Positions 44,460 to 53,806 are shown, counted from the stretch's first letter. The stretch is DNA of 64,000 nucleotides from Streptomyces alanosinicus (GCF_014650595.1 NZ_BMVG01000001.1:992001-1056000), one strand, 5' to 3'. Notes: a model not told the origin generated them from the letters alone. A program made the numbers and translations.

Positions 44460-45476
44460 ATGGCGAGTATCAAAGACGTCGCCGCGGCGGCCGGGGTGTC
44501 CGTGGCCACCGTGTCGCGGGTGCTGAACGCGCACCCGTCGGTCAGCGCCGACGCCCGCGCGCGCGTACTGACGGCCGTCGAAGCGCTGGGCTACCGTCCG
44601 AACGCCGTCGCCCGGTCGCTGCGTACCGATCAGACGCACACCCTCGGGCTGGTGATCAGCGATGTACTGAATCCTTACTTCACCGAGTTGGCCCGCTCCG
44701 TCGAGGAGGAGGCGCGGGCGCTCGGGTACAGCGTGATCATCGGGAACGCCGACGAGCGGCCCGAGTTGCAGGACCATCATGTGCGCAATCTGCTCGATCG
44801 GCGGATCGACGGGCTGCTGGTCTCCCCCACCGACGGGGGGTCGCCGTTGATGCTGGATGCCGCTCGGGCCGGGACGCCCATGGTGTTCGTCGACCGGTGG
44901 ATCCCCGGCGTGGACGTGCCCGTCGTACGGGCCGATGGACGGGCCGCCGTACGGGACCTGGTCGCGCATCTGTACGCGCTGGGGCATCGGCGGCTGGCGA
45001 TCATCGCCGGGCCCGCCGCCACCACGACCGGCAGTGAGCGCGTCGAGGCCTTCCGGGCCGCCCTCGCCGAGTACGGACTTTCGCTCCCCGACGTCTACAT
45101 CGGGCAGGGCGACTTCCAGGCCGAGAGCGGGCGGCGGGTCACCGAGGGGTTCCTGGACCTGCCGCAGCCGCCGGAGGTCGTCTTCGCCGCCGACAATCTC
45201 ATGGCGCTCGGCGCGCTCGACGCCGTACGCGTGCGGGGACTGCGGGTGCCGGACGACATCGCGCTGGCCGCGTTCGACGACATCCCCTGGTTCGTGCACA
45301 CCGATCCGCCCATCACCGCGATCGCCCAGCCGACCGGTGAGCTGGGGCGGGCCGCCGTACGGGCCCTCGTCGACCGTATCGAGGGGCGGGCCGCCGCGTC
45401 CGTCGCCCTCTCCGCCCGGCTCGTCGTGCGCCGCTCGTGCGGCGAGCATCTCCCGAGGAACAGGAGCACGTCGTGA
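44460..45476 (+). CDS. LacI-family regulator of the ribose-type operon
   Basis: A 338-residue LacI protein: HTH ASIKDVAAAAGVSVATVSRV, hinge region ARVLTAVEALGYRPNAVARS, and a periplasmic-binding-like sensor domain with HTLGLVISDVLNPYFTELAR. ATG at 44460 lies 8 nt after GGAGGTGA; a GTG inside that ribosome site is rejected. It is the first gene of the operon it probably controls. The overlap with the ATPase gene (GTGA) shows that regulator and transporter are co-translated. Confidence 0.92.
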   Translation: MASIKDVAAAAGVSVATVSRVLNAHPSVSADARARVLTAVEALGYRPNAVARSLRTDQTHTLGLVISDVLNPYFTELARSVEEEARALGYSVIIGNADERPELQDHHVRNLLDRRIDGLLVSPTDGGSPLMLDAARAGTPMVFVDRWIPGVDVPVVRADGRAAVRDLVAHLYALGHRRLAIIAGPAATTTGSERVEAFRAALAEYGLSLPDVYIGQGDFQAESGRRVTEGFLDLPQPPEVVFAADNLMALGALDAVRVRGLRVPDDIALAAFDDIPWFVHTDPPITAIAQPTGELGRAAVRALVDRIEGRAAASVALSARLVVRRSCGEHLPRNRSTS

Positions 45477-47065
45477 GCGACCCGGACGAGTTGCTGCGCA
45501 TCGAGGGCATACGCAAGACCTTCCCGGGCGTGGTCGCCCTCGACGGCGTCGACTTCGATCTGCGCCGGGGCGAGGTCCATGTGCTGCTCGGTGAGAACGG
45601 CGCCGGCAAGAGCACCCTCATCAAGATGCTCTCCGGGGCCCACACGCCCGATGGCGGGCGGGTCCTGGCGGGTGGGCGTGAGGTGCGCATTCATGGTGCC
45701 CAGGACGCGGAGCGGCTCGGGATCGCGACCATCTACCAGGAGTTCAACCTCGTTCCGGATCTGACCGTCGCCGAGAACATCTTTCTCGGGCGGCAGCCCC
45801 GGCGCTTCGGGTTGATCGACCGGAAGAGGATGGAGGCCGACGCCGAGGCGCTGCTGGCGCGGGTCGGGGTCGCCGTGTCCCCACGCGCGCGTGTGCGTGA
45901 ACTCGGCATCGCACGGCTGCAGATGGTCGAGATCGCCAAGGCGCTCAGCCTGGACGCGCGCGTGCTCATCATGGACGAGCCGACCGCCGTGCTCACCTCG
46001 GAGGAGGTCGAGAAGCTCTTCGCGATCGTGCGTCAGCTGCGCGAGGACGGCGTCGGCATCGTCTTCATCACCCATCACCTGGAGGAGATCGCCGCCCTCG
46101 GGGACCGGGTCACCGTCATCCGGGACGGCAGGAGCGTCGGGCAGGTTCCCGCCTCCACCCCGCAGGACGAACTCGTACGGCTCATGGTCGGGCGGTCCAT
46201 CGAGCAGCAGTATCCGCGGCAGCGGGCCGAACGGGGCGCGGCCCTTCTCTCCGTAGAGGGGCTCACCCGGGACGGGGTGTTCCATGACGTGAGCTTCGAG
46301 GTGCGGGCCGGGGAGGTCGTCGGGATCGCCGGGCTGGTGGGCGCCGGGCGGACCGAGGTCGTACGGGCCGTGTTCGGGGCCGATCCGTACGACGGCGGGG
46401 CCGTCGCCGTCTCCGGGACGCCGCTCCGGCGGCATGACGTGAACGCCGCGATGGCCGCCGGGATCGGGCTCGTGCCGGAGGACCGCAAGGGACAGGGGCT
46501 GGTGCTGGACGCCTCCGTCGAGGAGAACCTCGGGCTCGTCACGCTGCGGGCCGCCACCCGGGGCGGATTCGTCGACCGCAAGGTCCAGCACATGGCCGCT
46601 GAGCGGATCGCCCGTCAGCTGGGTGTGCGGATGGCCGGGCTGGGGCAGCAGGTGCGGACGCTGTCCGGCGGCAATCAGCAGAAGGTCGTCATCGGCAAGT
46701 GGCTGCTGGCCGACACGAAGGTGCTGATCCTCGACGAGCCGACGCGCGGGATCGACGTCGGCGCCAAGGTCGAGATCTATCAGCTGATCAATGAACTGAC
46801 CGCGGCCGGTGCCGCCGTGCTCATGATCTCCAGCGATCTGCCGGAGGTGCTCGGCATGAGCGACCGGGTGCTGGTCATGGCCCAGGGCCGGATCGCCGGC
46901 GAACTGCACGCGGCCGACGCCACGCAGGACGCCGTCATGGCGCTCGCCGTCTCCACCCCCACTGCCGGGACGAACACCGCCGGGACGAACACGGCCGAGA
47001 AGCACACCGCTGACAAGAACACCGCTGACAAGAACACCGCGAAGGAGGCCAGCCGTGGCCACTGA
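45473..47065 (+). CDS. rbsA: sugar ABC transporter ATPase, two nucleotide-binding domains
   Basis: A 530-residue protein with two ABC domains. The first has GENGAGKSTLIKMLSGAH, LGIARLQMVEIAKALSL and LIMDEPTAVL; the second has degenerate Walker A GLVGAGRTEVVRAVFG, the signature LSGGNQQKVVIGKWL and LILDEPTRGIDVG. This is the RbsA/XylG layout. GTG at 45473 has AGGAG upstream. The last 35 residues form an odd tail of near-identical five-residue units (TAGTN, TADKN) not found in ordinary RbsA. Confidence 0.92.
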   Translation: MSDPDELLRIEGIRKTFPGVVALDGVDFDLRRGEVHVLLGENGAGKSTLIKMLSGAHTPDGGRVLAGGREVRIHGAQDAERLGIATIYQEFNLVPDLTVAENIFLGRQPRRFGLIDRKRMEADAEALLARVGVAVSPRARVRELGIARLQMVEIAKALSLDARVLIMDEPTAVLTSEEVEKLFAIVRQLREDGVGIVFITHHLEEIAALGDRVTVIRDGRSVGQVPASTPQDELVRLMVGRSIEQQYPRQRAERGAALLSVEGLTRDGVFHDVSFEVRAGEVVGIAGLVGAGRTEVVRAVFGADPYDGGAVAVSGTPLRRHDVNAAMAAGIGLVPEDRKGQGLVLDASVEENLGLVTLRAATRGGFVDRKVQHMAAERIARQLGVRMAGLGQQVRTLSGGNQQKVVIGKWLLADTKVLILDEPTRGIDVGAKVEIYQLINELTAAGAAVLMISSDLPEVLGMSDRVLVMAQGRIAGELHAADATQDAVMALAVSTPTAGTNTAGTNTAEKHTADKNTADKNTAKEASRGH

Positions 47066-49010
47066 CACGCTCAAGAGCCGGGCGGGCGCGAGCGGCGCCG
47101 CCACGGGCGGCCTGCGCCGGCTGCTCCTGGACAACGGCGCGCTCACCGCGCTGATCGTCCTCGTCATCGCGCTGTCGGCGCTGTCCGGGGACTTCCTGAC
47201 GACCGACAATCTGCTCAACATCGGTGTCCAGGCGGCCGTCACGGCCGTCCTCGCCTTCGGTGTGACCTTCGTGATCGTCTCGGCCGGTATCGACCTGTCG
47301 GTCGGGTCCGTGGCCGCGCTGTCGGCGACCGTGCTGGCCTGGAGCGCCACACACGCCGGGGTGCCGGTGCCACTCGCCGTGCTCCTCGGGCTCGGCACGG
47401 GTGTGGCGGCCGGTCTGGTGAACGGTTTCCTCATCGCCTACGGCAAACTGCCGCCGTTCATCGCGACGCTGGCGATGCTGTCGGTGGGCCGTGGTCTCGC
47501 CCTGGTGATCTCGCAGGGCTCGCCGATCGCCTTCCCCGGCTCGGTCTCGCATCTCGGCGACACGCTCGGCGGCTGGCTGCCGGTGCCCGTGCTGGTCATG
47601 GTCGTGATGGGGCTGCTGGCCGCCCTCGTGCTGGGGCGGACGTACATCGGGCGTTCCATGTACGCCATCGGGGGCAACGAGGAGGCTGCGCGGCTGTCGG
47701 GGCTGCGGGTGCGCCGGCAGAAGCTCGCCATCTACGCGCTGTCCGGGGTGTTCGCCGCCGTCGCCGGCGTCGTGCTGGCCTCCCGGCTGTCCTCGGCGCA
47801 GCCGCAGGCCGCCGACGGCTATGAACTGGACGCGATCGCCGCGGTCGTCATCGGCGGCGCCTCGCTCGCGGGCGGCACCGGCAAGGCGTCCGGCACACTC
47901 ATCGGCGCGCTGATCCTGGCGGTGCTCAGGAACGGTCTCAACCTGCTCAGCGTCTCGGCCTTCTGGCAGCAGGTCGTGATCGGTGTCGTCATCGCGCTGG
48001 CGGTGCTGCTGGACACCGTGCGCCGCAAGGCGGGGGCCGGCGCGGCGGCGACCGTCCCCGGCGGGGGCGGCGGGGGCAGGCGGGCGGCGACGTACGGCCT
48101 CGCGGCCGTCGTGACCGTGGCGGTCGTCGGGGCCACGTCCTTCCTGCACAACGGCTCGTCGTCCGCCGCGAACCCGAGGATGGGCCTGTCGCTGTCCACC
48201 CTCAACAACCCCTTCTTCGTGCAGATCCGGGCCGGCGCCGAGGCCGAGGCGAAGAGGCTGGGCGTGGACCTGACCGTCACGGACGCCCAGAACGACGCCT
48301 CGCAGCAGGCCAACCAGGTGCAGAACTTCACCAGTTCCGGCCTGGGCGCGATCATCGTCAACCCGGTGGACTCGGACGCGGCGGGCAACTCGGTCCAGGC
48401 CGCCGACAAGGCGGGGATCCCGGTGGTCGCCGTCGACCGCGGCGTCAACAAGGCGGACGTGGACACCCTGGTGGCGTCCGACAACGTGGCCGGCGGTGAG
48501 CTGGCCGCCAGGTCGATCGCCGAGAAGCTCGGCGGCACGGGCAAGATCGTGATCCTGCAGGGCCAGGCGGGTACGTCGGCGGCCCGGGAGCGGGCGGCGG
48601 GCTTCGCGCAGGGCCTGAAGGCCTACCCAGGTATCCAGGTGCTGGCCCAGCAGCCCGCCGACTTCGACCGGACCAAGGGCCTCGACGTGATGTCGAACCT
48701 GCTCCAGGCCCACCCGGATGTGCAGGGCGTCATCGCCGCCAACGACGAGATGGCGCTGGGCGCGGTCAAGGCGCTCGGCGCCAAGGCCGGCACGTCCGTG
48801 CAGGTCGTCGGATTCGACGGCACCCCGGACGGGCTGACGGCGGTGAAGAACGGCACGCTGTACGCGTCGGTCGCACAGCAGCCGACGCAGTTGGGAAGGA
48901 TTGCCGTCGACAACGCGCTGAACGCGGTGCGGGGCAAGAAGGTGGAGCCGACGGTGAAGGTACCGGTGAAGGTGGTCACGAAGGACAACGTGGCCGGTTT
49001 CAGCGGGTGA
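47055..49010 (+). CDS. rbsC: fusion of ribose-type ABC permease and substrate-binding protein
   Basis: A 651-residue fusion. Residues 1-325 are an RbsC-type permease with 8-10 helices (SAGIDLSVGSVAALSATVLA, YAIGGNEEAARLSGLRV, VVIGGASLAGGTGKASGT). A Gly-rich linker at about 338-344 precedes another membrane helix (about 348-365). Residues 370-651 are an RbsB-type binding protein (LSLSTLNNPFFVQIRAGAEA, IVNPVDSDAAGNSV, GVIAANDEMALGAVKALG). The binding domain is thus tethered to the outer face of its own channel instead of being a free lipoprotein. The start overlaps the end of the ATPase gene by 11 bp. Confidence 0.9.
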   Translation: MATDTLKSRAGASGAATGGLRRLLLDNGALTALIVLVIALSALSGDFLTTDNLLNIGVQAAVTAVLAFGVTFVIVSAGIDLSVGSVAALSATVLAWSATHAGVPVPLAVLLGLGTGVAAGLVNGFLIAYGKLPPFIATLAMLSVGRGLALVISQGSPIAFPGSVSHLGDTLGGWLPVPVLVMVVMGLLAALVLGRTYIGRSMYAIGGNEEAARLSGLRVRRQKLAIYALSGVFAAVAGVVLASRLSSAQPQAADGYELDAIAAVVIGGASLAGGTGKASGTLIGALILAVLRNGLNLLSVSAFWQQVVIGVVIALAVLLDTVRRKAGAGAAATVPGGGGGGRRAATYGLAAVVTVAVVGATSFLHNGSSSAANPRMGLSLSTLNNPFFVQIRAGAEAEAKRLGVDLTVTDAQNDASQQANQVQNFTSSGLGAIIVNPVDSDAAGNSVQAADKAGIPVVAVDRGVNKADVDTLVASDNVAGGELAARSIAEKLGGTGKIVILQGQAGTSAARERAAGFAQGLKAYPGIQVLAQQPADFDRTKGLDVMSNLLQAHPDVQGVIAANDEMALGAVKALGAKAGTSVQVVGFDGTPDGLTAVKNGTLYASVAQQPTQLGRIAVDNALNAVRGKKVEPTVKVPVKVVTKDNVAGFSG

Positions 49011-49067
49011 CCACGAGCGGATGGCCCCAGGCGGGTCGTCGCTCAGCGGAGCAAGGGGAGTCAACTG

Positions 49068-49970
49068 ATGTACGACTACGACCTGTTGGTCGTGGGTTCG
49101 GCCAACGCCGACCTCGTGATCGATGTCGAGCGGCGGCCGGCCGCCGGTGAGACGGTGCTCGGCGGCGACCTGGCCGTCCACCCGGGCGGCAAGGGCGCCA
49201 ACCAGGCGGTCGCCGCGGCCCGGCTCGGCGCGGGTACGGCCCTGCTGGCCCGGGTCGGCGACGACGCCTACGGCCGGCTGCTCCTGGACTCCCTGCGCGC
49301 GTCCGGTGTCGACACGGTCGGGGTGCTGGTGGGCGGGGCGCCGACCGGCGTGGCGCTGATCACCGTGGATCCGTCCGGGGACAACAGCATCGTGGTGTCG
49401 CCCGGCGCCAACGCCCGGCTGGCCCCCGCGGACGTCCGGGCGGCCGTGAGTCTGTTCCTCGCCTCCCGGGTGGTGTCGGCGCAGCTGGAGATCCCGCTGG
49501 AGACGGTCGTGGAGGTGGTACGGAACCTGTCCCCGGACAGCCGTTTCGTGCTGAACCCGTCCCCGCCGCGGCCCCTGCCCACGGAGGTGCTCGCGGCCTG
49601 CGATCCGCTGATCGTCAACGAGCACGAGGCGCGGGTGATCCTCGGCGAGTCCTGTGTGAGCGAGGACCCGGCGGACTGGGCGCGGCTGCTGCTGGCGAAG
49701 GGCCCGCGCTCGGTGGTGGTGACGCTGGGTGCCGAGGGGGCATTGGTGGCCGACTCCAGTGGTGTCTCTTCCGTGCCGTCGGTGAAGGTGGACGCGGTGG
49801 ACACGACCGGCGCCGGGGACGCCTTCACGGCCGCGCTGGCCTGGCGGCTGGGCGCGGGCGCGGCGCTGGAGGAGGCGGCGGCCTACGCGGCCCGGGTCGG
49901 CGCGGCGGCCGTGACCAGGCGGGGCGCGCAGGAGTCGTATCCGACGGCGCGGGAGGTCGGCCTGCTGTGA
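49068..49970 (+). CDS. rbsK: ribokinase
   Basis: A 300-residue PfkB kinase. N-terminal VVGSANADLVIDVERRPAAG and HPGGKGANQAVAAARLG (the ribose-binding GGKGANQA motif), and the C-terminal DTTGAGDAFTAALAW with the catalytic Asp, are typical of ribokinase. ATG at 49068 has AAGGGGAG upstream. It phosphorylates imported ribose to ribose-5-phosphate. It follows the transporter by 57 bp and overlaps the pyranase gene. Confidence 0.93.
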   Translation: MYDYDLLVVGSANADLVIDVERRPAAGETVLGGDLAVHPGGKGANQAVAAARLGAGTALLARVGDDAYGRLLLDSLRASGVDTVGVLVGGAPTGVALITVDPSGDNSIVVSPGANARLAPADVRAAVSLFLASRVVSAQLEIPLETVVEVVRNLSPDSRFVLNPSPPRPLPTEVLAACDPLIVNEHEARVILGESCVSEDPADWARLLLAKGPRSVVVTLGAEGALVADSSGVSSVPSVKVDAVDTTGAGDAFTAALAWRLGAGAALEEAAAYAARVGAAAVTRRGAQESYPTAREVGLL

Positions 49971-50347
49971 AGAAGGCGGGGATCCTCAACCGTCATCTGG
50001 CCGGCGCGCTGGCCGAGTTGGGGCACGGGGACGGGGTGCTGGTGTGCGACGCGGGCCTGCCGATCCCGGCCGGGCCGCGCGTGGTGGACCTGGCGTTCCG
50101 CGCCGGGGTGCCGTCGTTCGCGGAGGTCCTGGACGGTCTGCTGGCCGAGCTGGTGGTGGAGGGCGCGACGGCGGCGCAGGAGCTGCGCGGCCCCAACCGG
50201 GCCCTGCTGGCCGCCCACTTCCAGGACCTGGAGCTGGTCCCGCACGAGCGGCTGAAGGAACTCTCGGCGGGCGCCCGCCTGCTGGTCCGCACCGGCGAGG
50301 CCCGCCCGTACGCGAATGTGCTGCTGCGGTGCGGGGTGTTCTTCTGA
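49967..50347 (+). CDS. rbsD: D-ribose pyranase
   Basis: A 126-residue protein with the complete RbsD pattern: MKKAGILNRHLAGALAELGH with the catalytic His, VCDAGLPIP, and the C-terminal VRTGEARPYANVLLRCGVFF. It interconverts pyranose and furanose forms so that the kinase gets the furanose. GTG at 49967 overlaps the rbsK stop as GTGA. Its presence makes ribose the most likely substrate of the operon. Confidence 0.94.
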   Translation: MKKAGILNRHLAGALAELGHGDGVLVCDAGLPIPAGPRVVDLAFRAGVPSFAEVLDGLLAELVVEGATAAQELRGPNRALLAAHFQDLELVPHERLKELSAGARLLVRTGEARPYANVLLRCGVFF

Positions 50348-50429
50348 CCCGGGGGGCGTGGGCCCCGCTCAGGGCTCGTAAAGCGGTCCGACCTTGCGAT
50401 GGAGCCGCCTTGTCCGAGAGCGCCGCCGA

Positions 50430-51260
50430 TCACAGGAAAGCGCCGCGGAAACGCTTCAACGTCTCCGCCAGCACCTCCCGGCCGTCCCGGGCCCACAGCT
50501 CCTCGTTGAACAGCTCGACCTCGATGGGCCCGGTGTACCCGGCGGCCTCCATATGGCCCCGCCACGCGCGCATGTCGATCGCTCCGTCGCCGATCTGGCC
50601 CCGCCCGTTGAGGACGCCCTCGGGCAACGGGGTGATCCAGTCGGCGAGTTGGAAGGCGTGGATACGGCCGCCCGCCCCCGCCCGTGCGATCTGCGCGGGC
50701 GCCTGGTCGTCCCACCAGATGTGGTAGGTGTCGACGGCCACCCCGACCTGGTGCGCGGGGAAGCGTTCGGCGAGGTCCAGGGCCTGGGCGAGGGTGGAGA
50801 CCACACAGCGGTCCGCGGCGTACATGGGGTGCAGCACCTCCAGGGCGAGCCGTACGCCGTGCCGCTCGGCATACGGCCCCAGTTCGGCGAGGGCGTCGGC
50901 GACGCGCTCCCGGGCCCCGGGCAGATCCCTGGAGCCCGCCGGGAGGCCGCCGGAGACCAGGACGAGGGTGTCCGTGCCGAGGGTGGCCGCCTCCTCGACC
51001 GCCCGGCGGTTGTCGGCGAGGGCGACGGCACGCGCCCGCGGCTCGATCGCCGTGAAGAAACCGCCCCGGCACAGGGTCGTCACGGTCAGCCCCGCGTCGC
51101 GCATCAGCTTCGCCGTCGCCCGAAGGCCGTACTTCTGGACCGGTGCACGCCACAGGCCCACCTGGGTGACACCCGACGCACCGCAGGCCGCGGCGAGTTC
51201 GGGCAGGGACAGCTGCTTCACCGTCATCTGGTTGATGCTGAAGCGCGCGAGAGCGGTCAC
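50430..51260 (-). CDS. sugar-phosphate isomerase/epimerase (AP endonuclease 2 fold)
   Basis: A 276-residue TIM-barrel protein of the xylose-isomerase-like/IolE-IolI group: ALEVLHPMYAADRCVVS, VAVDTYHIWWDDQAPAQI (metal ligands), HAFQLADWITPLPEG and IEVELFNEELW with the last Glu. GTG at 51260 overlaps the preceding stop. It is the last of three coupled genes with a dihydrodipicolinate-synthase-like protein and a Gfo/Idh/MocA dehydrogenase, a typical set for oxidation and isomerisation of an unusual sugar or inositol. Confidence 0.88.
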   Translation of the reverse strand: MTALARFSINQMTVKQLSLPELAAACGASGVTQVGLWRAPVQKYGLRATAKLMRDAGLTVTTLCRGGFFTAIEPRARAVALADNRRAVEEAATLGTDTLVLVSGGLPAGSRDLPGARERVADALAELGPYAERHGVRLALEVLHPMYAADRCVVSTLAQALDLAERFPAHQVGVAVDTYHIWWDDQAPAQIARAGAGGRIHAFQLADWITPLPEGVLNGRGQIGDGAIDMRAWRGHMEAAGYTGPIEVELFNEELWARDGREVLAETLKRFRGAFL

Positions 51261-52408
51261 GGGTTCACTCCGTACAGGGACAGCAGGTTCGTCATCCGCT
51301 GCTCGGCGAGCGCCGGGTCCGGGAACAGGCCCAGGCCGTCGGCGAGTTCGTAGGCGCGCGCGAGGTGCGGCAGGGAGCGGGCGGACTGCAGTCCGCCGAC
51401 CATCGTGAAGTGCGACTGGTGGCCGGCGAGCCAGGCGAGGAGGACCACACCCGTCTTGTAGAAGCGGGTCGGCGGCTGGAAGAGATGCCGGGAGAGGGCG
51501 ACGGTCGGGTCCAGCAGCTCCCGGAAGCCGGCCGTGTCGCCCGTGTCCAGGACCCGCACCGCCTCGGCCGCCAGCGGGCCCAGCGGGTCGAAGACGCCGA
51601 GCAGGGCGTGGCTGAAGCCCTGTTCGTCGCCCGCGATCAGCTCCGGGTAGTGGAAGTCGTCGCCGGTGTAGCAGCGCACGCCCTTCGGCAGCCGGCGGCG
51701 CAGGCCGATCTCGCGCCGGGCGTCGAGCAGGGACACCTTGACGCCGTCGACCTTGTCGGGGTGGGCGGCGATGACCTCCAGGAACACCTTCGTCGCCGCG
51801 TCCAGGTCGGCGGAGCCCCAGTAGCCCTTGAGCGCAGGGTCGAACATGGGGCCCAGCCAGTGCAGGATCACCGGCTCGGCGGACTGGCGCAGGAGGTGGC
51901 CGTAGATCTCCAGGTAGTCCTCGGGGCCCGAGGCGGCGGCGGCCAGGGCGCGGGACGCCATCAGGATCGGCTGGGCGCCGGCCTCCTCCACCACCGCCAG
52001 CTGTTCCTCGTAGGCCGCGCGGATCTCTGCCAGGGCGCCGCCCGTGATCTGGTCGGTGCCCACGCCGCAGGCGATCCGGCCGCCGGCCGTCCTCGCCTCG
52101 GCCGCGCTGCGGCGGATCAGTTCGGCCGCGCCCGCCCAGTCCAGGCCCATGCCGCGCTGGGCGGTGTCCATGGCCTCGGCGACGCCGAGCCCGTGCGCCC
52201 ACAGATGGCGGCGGAAGGCGAGGGTGGCGTCCCAGTCGACGGCCGCGGGCGAGTCGGGCGAGACATCGGCGCGGGGGTCGGCGACGACATGGGCCGCGGA
52301 GAAGACCGTACGGGAGGTGAAGGGGGTGCCCGGCGGGAACAGCAGGGGCTCGGTGCGGGGCTCGTACGCCCGCAGGGTGCCGTCGGCGCGGGGGAGTCGG
52401 ATCGTCAC
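51257..52408 (-). CDS. DUF993 / dihydrodipicolinate-synthase-like protein
   Basis: A 383-residue TIM-barrel protein of the DUF993 family. Recognisable blocks are RRHLWAHGLGVAEAMDTAQR, GMGLDWAGAAELIRR, VILHWLGPMFDPALKGYWGS and KVDGVKVSLLDARREI, where the lysine of DGVKVS is at the place of the DHDPS Schiff-base lysine. An aldolase or dehydratase acting on a keto-sugar acid is likely. GTG at 52408 overlaps the stop of the dehydrogenase gene (GTGA). Confidence 0.82.
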   Translation of the reverse strand: MTIRLPRADGTLRAYEPRTEPLLFPPGTPFTSRTVFSAAHVVADPRADVSPDSPAAVDWDATLAFRRHLWAHGLGVAEAMDTAQRGMGLDWAGAAELIRRSAAEARTAGGRIACGVGTDQITGGALAEIRAAYEEQLAVVEEAGAQPILMASRALAAAASGPEDYLEIYGHLLRQSAEPVILHWLGPMFDPALKGYWGSADLDAATKVFLEVIAAHPDKVDGVKVSLLDARREIGLRRRLPKGVRCYTGDDFHYPELIAGDEQGFSHALLGVFDPLGPLAAEAVRVLDTGDTAGFRELLDPTVALSRHLFQPPTRFYKTGVVLLAWLAGHQSHFTMVGGLQSARSLPHLARAYELADGLGLFPDPALAEQRMTNLLSLYGVNP

Positions 52409-53556
52409 AGGGAGATCTCCGGGACGTCGATGCGGCGGCCCTCGACGGAGGACCTCAGGCCCAGCTCGGCGAGTTGCACGCCGCGGGCGCCGGCCAGCAG
52501 GTCCCAGTGGTACGGCCCGTCGGCGCAGACGTGCTTGAGAAACAGCTCCCACTGGGCCTTGAAGCCGTTGTCGAACCCGGTGTTGTCCGGCACCTCCTGC
52601 CACTGGTCGCGGAAGACCTCGGTGGCCGGGACGTCCGGGTTCCAGACCGGCTTGGGGGTCGCCGAGCGGTGCTGGACGCGGCAGCCGCGCAGGCCGGCGA
52701 CGGCCGAGCCCTCGGTGCCGTCGACCTGGAACTCGACCAGTTCGTCGCGGTTGACCCGGACCGCCCAGGAGGAGTTGATCTGGGCGACGATGCCGCCCGC
52801 CAGCTCGAAGACGCCGTAGGCCGCGTCGTCCGCCGTGGCGTCGTAGGGCTTGCCCTGCTCGTCCCAGCGCTGCGGGATGTGGGTGGTGGCGAGGGCCTGG
52901 ACGGAGGTGACCCGGCCGAACAGCTCGTGCAGCACGTACTCCCAGTGCGGGAACATGTCGACGACGATGCCGCCGCCGTCCGCGGCGCGGTAGTTCCAGG
53001 AGGGGCGCTGGGCGGGCTGCCAGTCGCCCTCGAAGACCCAGTAGCCGAACTCGCCCCGCACGGACAGGATCCGCCCGAAGAAGCCGCCGTCGATCAGCCG
53101 CTTCAGCTTCAGCAGGCCCGGCAGGAAGATCTTGTCCTGGACGACGCCGTGCTTGATGCCCTTCTCCCGGGCGAGACGGGCGAGTTCGAGGGCGCCCGCC
53201 AGTCCCGTCGCCGTCGGCTTCTCGGTGTAGACGTGCTTTCCGGCGGCGATCGCCTTGGTGAGGGCCGCCTCGCGGGCGGAGGTGACCTGGGAGTCGAAGT
53301 AGATGTCGACGGTGGGGTCGGCGAGTACCGCGTCGAGATCGGTGGAGACATGCTCCAGGCCGTGCCGTTCGGCGATCTCGGCCAGGGCGTGCGCGCGGCG
53401 GCCGATCAGGATCGGCTCCGGCCACAGCACGGTGCCGTCGCCGAGGTCGAGCCCGCCTGCCTCGCGCAGGGCGAGGATCGACCGGACGAGGTGCTGGCGG
53501 TAGCCCATGCGCCCGGTCACGCCGTTCATGGCGATACGCACCGTCTTGCGTGTCAC
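52405..53556 (-). CDS. Gfo/Idh/MocA-family oxidoreductase
   Basis: A 383-residue NAD(P)-dependent sugar dehydrogenase: N-terminal Rossmann region VRIAMNGVTGRMGYRQHLVR, the family signature AAGKHVYTEKPTATGLAGAL with the E-K-P motif, and a C-terminal domain with GGGIVVDMFPHWEYVL that holds the catalytic His. GTG at 53556 has AAGGGGA upstream. It is the first gene of the operon and is divergent from the LacI gene. It probably oxidises the incoming sugar or cyclitol. Confidence 0.88.
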   Translation of the reverse strand: MTRKTVRIAMNGVTGRMGYRQHLVRSILALREAGGLDLGDGTVLWPEPILIGRRAHALAEIAERHGLEHVSTDLDAVLADPTVDIYFDSQVTSAREAALTKAIAAGKHVYTEKPTATGLAGALELARLAREKGIKHGVVQDKIFLPGLLKLKRLIDGGFFGRILSVRGEFGYWVFEGDWQPAQRPSWNYRAADGGGIVVDMFPHWEYVLHELFGRVTSVQALATTHIPQRWDEQGKPYDATADDAAYGVFELAGGIVAQINSSWAVRVNRDELVEFQVDGTEGSAVAGLRGCRVQHRSATPKPVWNPDVPATEVFRDQWQEVPDNTGFDNGFKAQWELFLKHVCADGPYHWDLLAGARGVQLAELGLRSSVEGRRIDVPEISL

Positions 53557-53610
53557 GTCAGTCCCCTTCGGGGGCGCCGCGCGCCCCGGTCGGTACGGCA
53601 AGCGAGTACA

Positions 53611-53623
53611 GCAAGCGCTTTCT
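53611..53623. promoter_or_regulatory. LacI-type operator between the oxidoreductase and LacI genes
   Basis: GCAAGCGCTTTCT holds the 8-bp palindrome AAGCGCTT (53613-53620), extended to GNAAGCGCTTNC, with a central CG typical of LacI-family sites. It lies 55 bp ahead of the oxidoreductase start, in the 250-bp divergent gap that has no gene. Confidence 0.7.
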
Positions 53624-53806
53624 ATCGAGAGAAGCTAACCTCTGGACACCGGCCCGTACAAGACCGTGTCCCCTTCGAGTTGTTCGAGGGGGCGAACATC
53701 CCGGGTCCATGGCTTTAAGGTCTGCTCGACAGTTTCCCGGAACCAGCGGCTCGGCCTGGCTGTCTACGAGGGCGTACGACACGATGCACGACCGGAGGAC
53801 GACGAC

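Noticed and set aside
46935..49625. A minus-strand open frame of 896 codons over the ribose genes.
   Set aside because: The plus strand holds unmistakable RbsA/RbsC/RbsB/RbsK sequences; the minus frame is a composition shadow.
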